Positions 28,999-31,040 of a stretch of DNA of 31,040 nt are shown here, one piece after another. The notes beneath the pieces are model-generated. The model was not told the DNA's origin. It did not search any database and saw only the letters and a program-made list of their open reading frames with translations. The DNA lies in the IMG/VR virus record IMGVR_UViG_3300044644_001185, positions 1 to 31,040 of that record, one strand, 5' to 3'. Origin of the DNA: a virus. The translations under genes were made by a program, and so were the position numbers. How positions within the stretch are numbered: position 1 is the first letter of the stretch; each line of letters starts with the position of its first letter.

Positions 28999-29494
28999 GG
29001 CCTGCGAGACATACGAACGGGCCCTGCCGCACGGCGAGCGGTGGGCGCTTATGTGCGCCACCCAGACCCCTCCTGGCACTAGAGGCTCTGACAGGGCCTT
29101 TATGGAGGGCCGCCTGAACCAGCAGTGGCTGGACGACATGCCCAAGAAGCAGGCCAACACCATCCTCAGGGAGGCCCGTGCAGCAGGGATCCCAGTGGCC
29201 GGCAAGGTCTACATCGGCGGCCTGGCGGACAGCCGAGCCCACCGGGACCCAATGGCGTGGGTGGACTCCACGGCGGACATTAAGAGAGTAGCGAGGGCTC
29301 GCAATCTGACGGTGGAGGGGGCCGTGACCCACAAGGGCACCCTCATGCCGCCCAAGAGGACGGTCCTGAATGAGCGGATCGTCCAGGAAGAGCTGCCTCG
29401 CTACCGCAAGCAGAACCCTGGCAAGAAGGACGGCGAGCTGCGGGAGATGATTATCAACCGCCAGGCCCACCCACTGAAAAGGAAAGGTAAATGA
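28961..29494 (+). CDS. Hypothetical basic protein
   Basis: A 177-residue protein from GTG 28961 (GGAG about 8 nt upstream), overlapping the portal's Pro-rich tail by 38 nt in another frame. It has a helical N-terminus, a small fold around GIPVAGKVYIGGLADSRAHRD, and a basic C-terminus (HPLKRKGK). It resembles uncharacterised phage proteins found near portal genes. A head or neck role is possible. Confidence 0.7.
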   Translation: MEIPQEVLRRGREACETYERALPHGERWALMCATQTPPGTRGSDRAFMEGRLNQQWLDDMPKKQANTILREARAAGIPVAGKVYIGGLADSRAHRDPMAWVDSTADIKRVARARNLTVEGAVTHKGTLMPPKRTVLNERIVQEELPRYRKQNPGKKDGELREMIINRQAHPLKRKGK

Positions 29495-29817
29495 TCGAAA
29501 TCACCCGCTTCCAAGAGACGGTCACTGTCACGGCGGCCAGCTCTGCCGCCACGTCAAGCCCCCGCTTCAGTTTCCAGCACATGGCCGGGGCGGGCGTTCT
29601 GATCGGCAACACGGGCGGTGCCACGCAGATTGCCTGGCACGGTGCCTCAGAGCATGAGGCGACCCCCCTCCAGATCTTCTCCGATGGCTCCGCGGTGACC
29701 ACGGCCGTCACGGTGGGTGCCCACCCCGTGCCGGACGCCTGCTTCTCATTCCCGTACGTGGTGCCCGTCATTGCCGGCGGGACCAGCTGCCAGATGACGG
29801 TTGTGGCCAAGGGCTGA
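29491..29817 (+). CDS. Small beta-rich virion-type protein
   Basis: A 108-residue protein from the ATG at 29491 with GGAAAGG upstream and an ATGA overlap. It is Thr/Ala/Gly/Val-rich, with strands such as FQETVTVTAASS, AGVLIGNTGG, and SCQMTVVAKG. No catalytic motif. Likely a small structural protein such as a decoration or fibre-base subunit. Confidence 0.65.
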   Translation: MIEITRFQETVTVTAASSAATSSPRFSFQHMAGAGVLIGNTGGATQIAWHGASEHEATPLQIFSDGSAVTTAVTVGAHPVPDACFSFPYVVPVIAGGTSCQMTVVAKG

Positions 29818-29856
29818 CCCCTCCTTCGTCACATCACCACTCTTGCGACATTCACC

Positions 29857-30660
29857 ATGCCGATGAATCCGAGACTATTACGCCCGCTGGCAAAGGGTAG
29901 AACTCTCTATTTCAACGGCGCGGTCGATAGCGACTGGGCCACGCTCGGCAACTGGTGGACGAGCGGTGCGTTCACCACGCAGGCGTCTGCCCTGCCGACT
30001 AGCGGCGACAGCGTTGTTCTCAGTGCAACGTGCGGCACTAACAGCGGCAGTGCGCCGACCGTTGTGAACTTTACGTTAAATGACCCTGATTACTACGCAT
30101 TCTATCTCTTCGTTGCAATCACCGTCACCGGCAACGCGACGTTCAACGACGGTTCGTACAACTACGGCACCGTCACCGGCGACGCCACGTTTAACGACAG
30201 TTCGAACAACAGCGGCACCGTCTCCGGCGACGCCACATTTAACGACAGTTCGTACAACGACGGCACCGTCAACGGGAACGCGACGTTCAACGACAGTTCG
30301 AACAACAACTACGGCACCGTCTCCGGAGACGCCACGTTTAATGACACATCGTACAACTACGCCGGCACCGTCACCGGCGACGCCACATTTAACCACAGTT
30401 CAAACAACACCGGCGGCACCGTCTCCGGAGACGCCACGTTCAACGACAGTGCGTGGAACAACTACGGCACCGTCACCGGCGACGCCACGTTCAACGACAG
30501 TTCGTACAACAGCGGCACCGTCTCCGGAAACGCGACGTTCAACGACTTGTCTGTCAACCTCACTGGGGTCGTCGCTGGCGACGCCACGTTCACCGGCTCT
30601 GCCTGCAACGACGGCGGCACGGCTGGCACGTTCGTCCCCAACCCACCGCCGTCCTGCTAA
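29857..30660 (+). CDS. Ten-repeat beta-solenoid-type protein
   Basis: A 267-residue protein from the ATG at 29857; no ribosome site is clear. Residues about 1-85 form an N-terminal domain (TLYFNGAVDSDWATLGNWW). Residues about 87-250 hold ten units of 16-17 residues with the core GTVSGDATFNDSSYN, alternating V/T and S/N, G-D/G-N, Y/N. This regular pattern predicts a right-handed beta-solenoid with one coil per unit, as in phage fibres and adhesins. There is a C-terminal cap with two Cys. It probably acts in host recognition. Confidence 0.7.
   Translation: MPMNPRLLRPLAKGRTLYFNGAVDSDWATLGNWWTSGAFTTQASALPTSGDSVVLSATCGTNSGSAPTVVNFTLNDPDYYAFYLFVAITVTGNATFNDGSYNYGTVTGDATFNDSSNNSGTVSGDATFNDSSYNDGTVNGNATFNDSSNNNYGTVSGDATFNDTSYNYAGTVTGDATFNHSSNNTGGTVSGDATFNDSAWNNYGTVTGDATFNDSSYNSGTVSGNATFNDLSVNLTGVVAGDATFTGSACNDGGTAGTFVPNPPPSC
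30118..30600 (+). repeat. In-frame tandem repeat tract
   Basis: Ten consecutive 48-54-bp units encode the solenoid repeats. Units share GACGCCAC(G/A)TT and GGCACCGTC words and alternate between CCGGCGA and CTCCGGCGA forms, so recombination between units could change repeat number. Confidence 0.7.
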
Positions 30661-30674
30661 TAGGAGATATCACA

Positions 30675-30980
30675 ATGCAACTTCCGCAACCCGTTACGAT
30701 CCAGCCGCCGACCATCACTCGCAGCACGGGCGAGGTTCGCGTCCAGAAGCCGGTCACGCTCACGGAACTGGACATCACCATCATTGACAACGCCAAGCGG
30801 AAGTCCTGCGTGGCGAGGATTCGCCCCTGTCCGCAGCCCGTCACGCTCTGGAGCGGCGCTGCCTACGACGCGGCGGGCGACTACACGCAGGCGCAGGTTG
30901 AGGCGAAGGTGCTGGAGGCGATTGGGCCTGACGTTAAGGCCGGGCTGGAGGCGTTGTTTGTGCCTCCGGCGCGGCGTTAG
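30675..30980 (+). CDS. Hypothetical small protein
   Basis: A 101-residue protein from the ATG at 30675 with TAGGAGATAT upstream. It begins with Pro/Val/Thr-rich strands (QLPQPVTIQPPTITRSTGEV, QKPVTLTELDITII) and ends with a helical segment (QAQVEAKVLEAIGPDVKAGLEALFVPPARR). It probably is another small virion protein or fibre accessory. No family recognised. Confidence 0.65.
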   Translation: MQLPQPVTIQPPTITRSTGEVRVQKPVTLTELDITIIDNAKRKSCVARIRPCPQPVTLWSGAAYDAAGDYTQAQVEAKVLEAIGPDVKAGLEALFVPPARR

Positions 30981-30997
30981 ACGACACTAATCTGGTG

Positions 30998-31031
30998 CCG
31001 GAACTATCAAGCGATCCTTGATGGTTGCCGG
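30998..31031 (+). terminator. Hairpin after the last gene
   Basis: CCGGAACTATCAAG (30998-31011) and CTTGATGGTTGCCGG (31017-31031) pair over about 13 bases with one bulge and one mismatch, 5-nt loop. The window ends soon after, so a following T-run cannot be judged. The arms also contain a direct repeat of TGCCGGAAC. Confidence 0.45.
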
Positions 31032-31040
31032 AACAGGCGT

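Noticed and set aside
30118-30600. Regular repeats as a CRISPR array
   Set aside because: The repeats are in-frame, have no distinct spacers, and encode a solenoid pattern.
1-31040. Integrase, attachment sites or lysogeny genes
   Set aside because: No recombinase motif or att-like repeat pair was found, so temperate lifestyle is not supported in this window.

Overview
This window reads as part of a dsDNA tailed bacteriophage genome (Caudoviricetes). The evidence is a large terminase with complete ATPase and nuclease motifs, a portal protein, a major capsid protein with a preceding scaffold-like protein, tightly packed overlapping genes, and no metabolic or ribosomal genes. The DNA is GC-rich and Shine-Dalgarno sites are clear. 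The host cannot be named from the sequence. The Cys-rich virion-region protein and the very GC-rich central island resemble planctomycete-type sequence, but this is a weak hint. No integrase, tRNA, CRISPR array or insertion sequence was found.

Layout. Positions 1-9619 form a leftward (minus) arm of about 29 small genes, most joined by ATGA, GTGA or TGATG overlaps, which suggests early or host-interaction genes. Recognisable members are a GP88/DUF7227-like protein first in the arm, a short beta-clamp-like protein, a DUF932 protein, a small helix-turn-helix protein, and several zinc-ribbon or membrane microproteins. Three terminator-like hairpins (1234-1259, 2019-2052, 6471-6514) divide the arm, each close upstream of the next gene.

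Positions 9620-9950 are the divergent control region. It holds perfect inverted repeats, four A4 tracts phased at about 10.3 bp, and a weak leftward promoter candidate. From 9951 all genes point right. A very GC-rich island (about 9700-11940) carries two small unknown genes, a possible sigma-like gene with a good sigma70-type promoter, and about 790 bp of hairpin-rich DNA without a gene.

Positions 12004-17772 form an accessory block: an HNH-type nuclease, a kinase-fold protein, an ADP-ribosyltransferase-like protein, a row of small genes sharing an N-terminal EDNIRRLR-like motif, a Cys-rich protein, and a protein ending in a J-domain-like HPD segment. Positions 17845-30980 are morphogenesis and packaging: scaffold, major capsid protein, two small probable head or appendage proteins, a terminator, a 670-residue Q/P-rich protein, a glycosyltransferase-methyltransferase fusion, a zinc-ribbon protein in the small-terminase position, large terminase, portal, and small virion-type genes including a ten-repeat probable beta-solenoid protein.

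The most interesting candidates are the shared N-terminal motif on four adjacent small genes (14241-15251), which could be a sorting or cargo tag, and the adjacent kinase-like and ART-like genes (12684-14212), which look like host-modifying effectors placed beside the virion genes.
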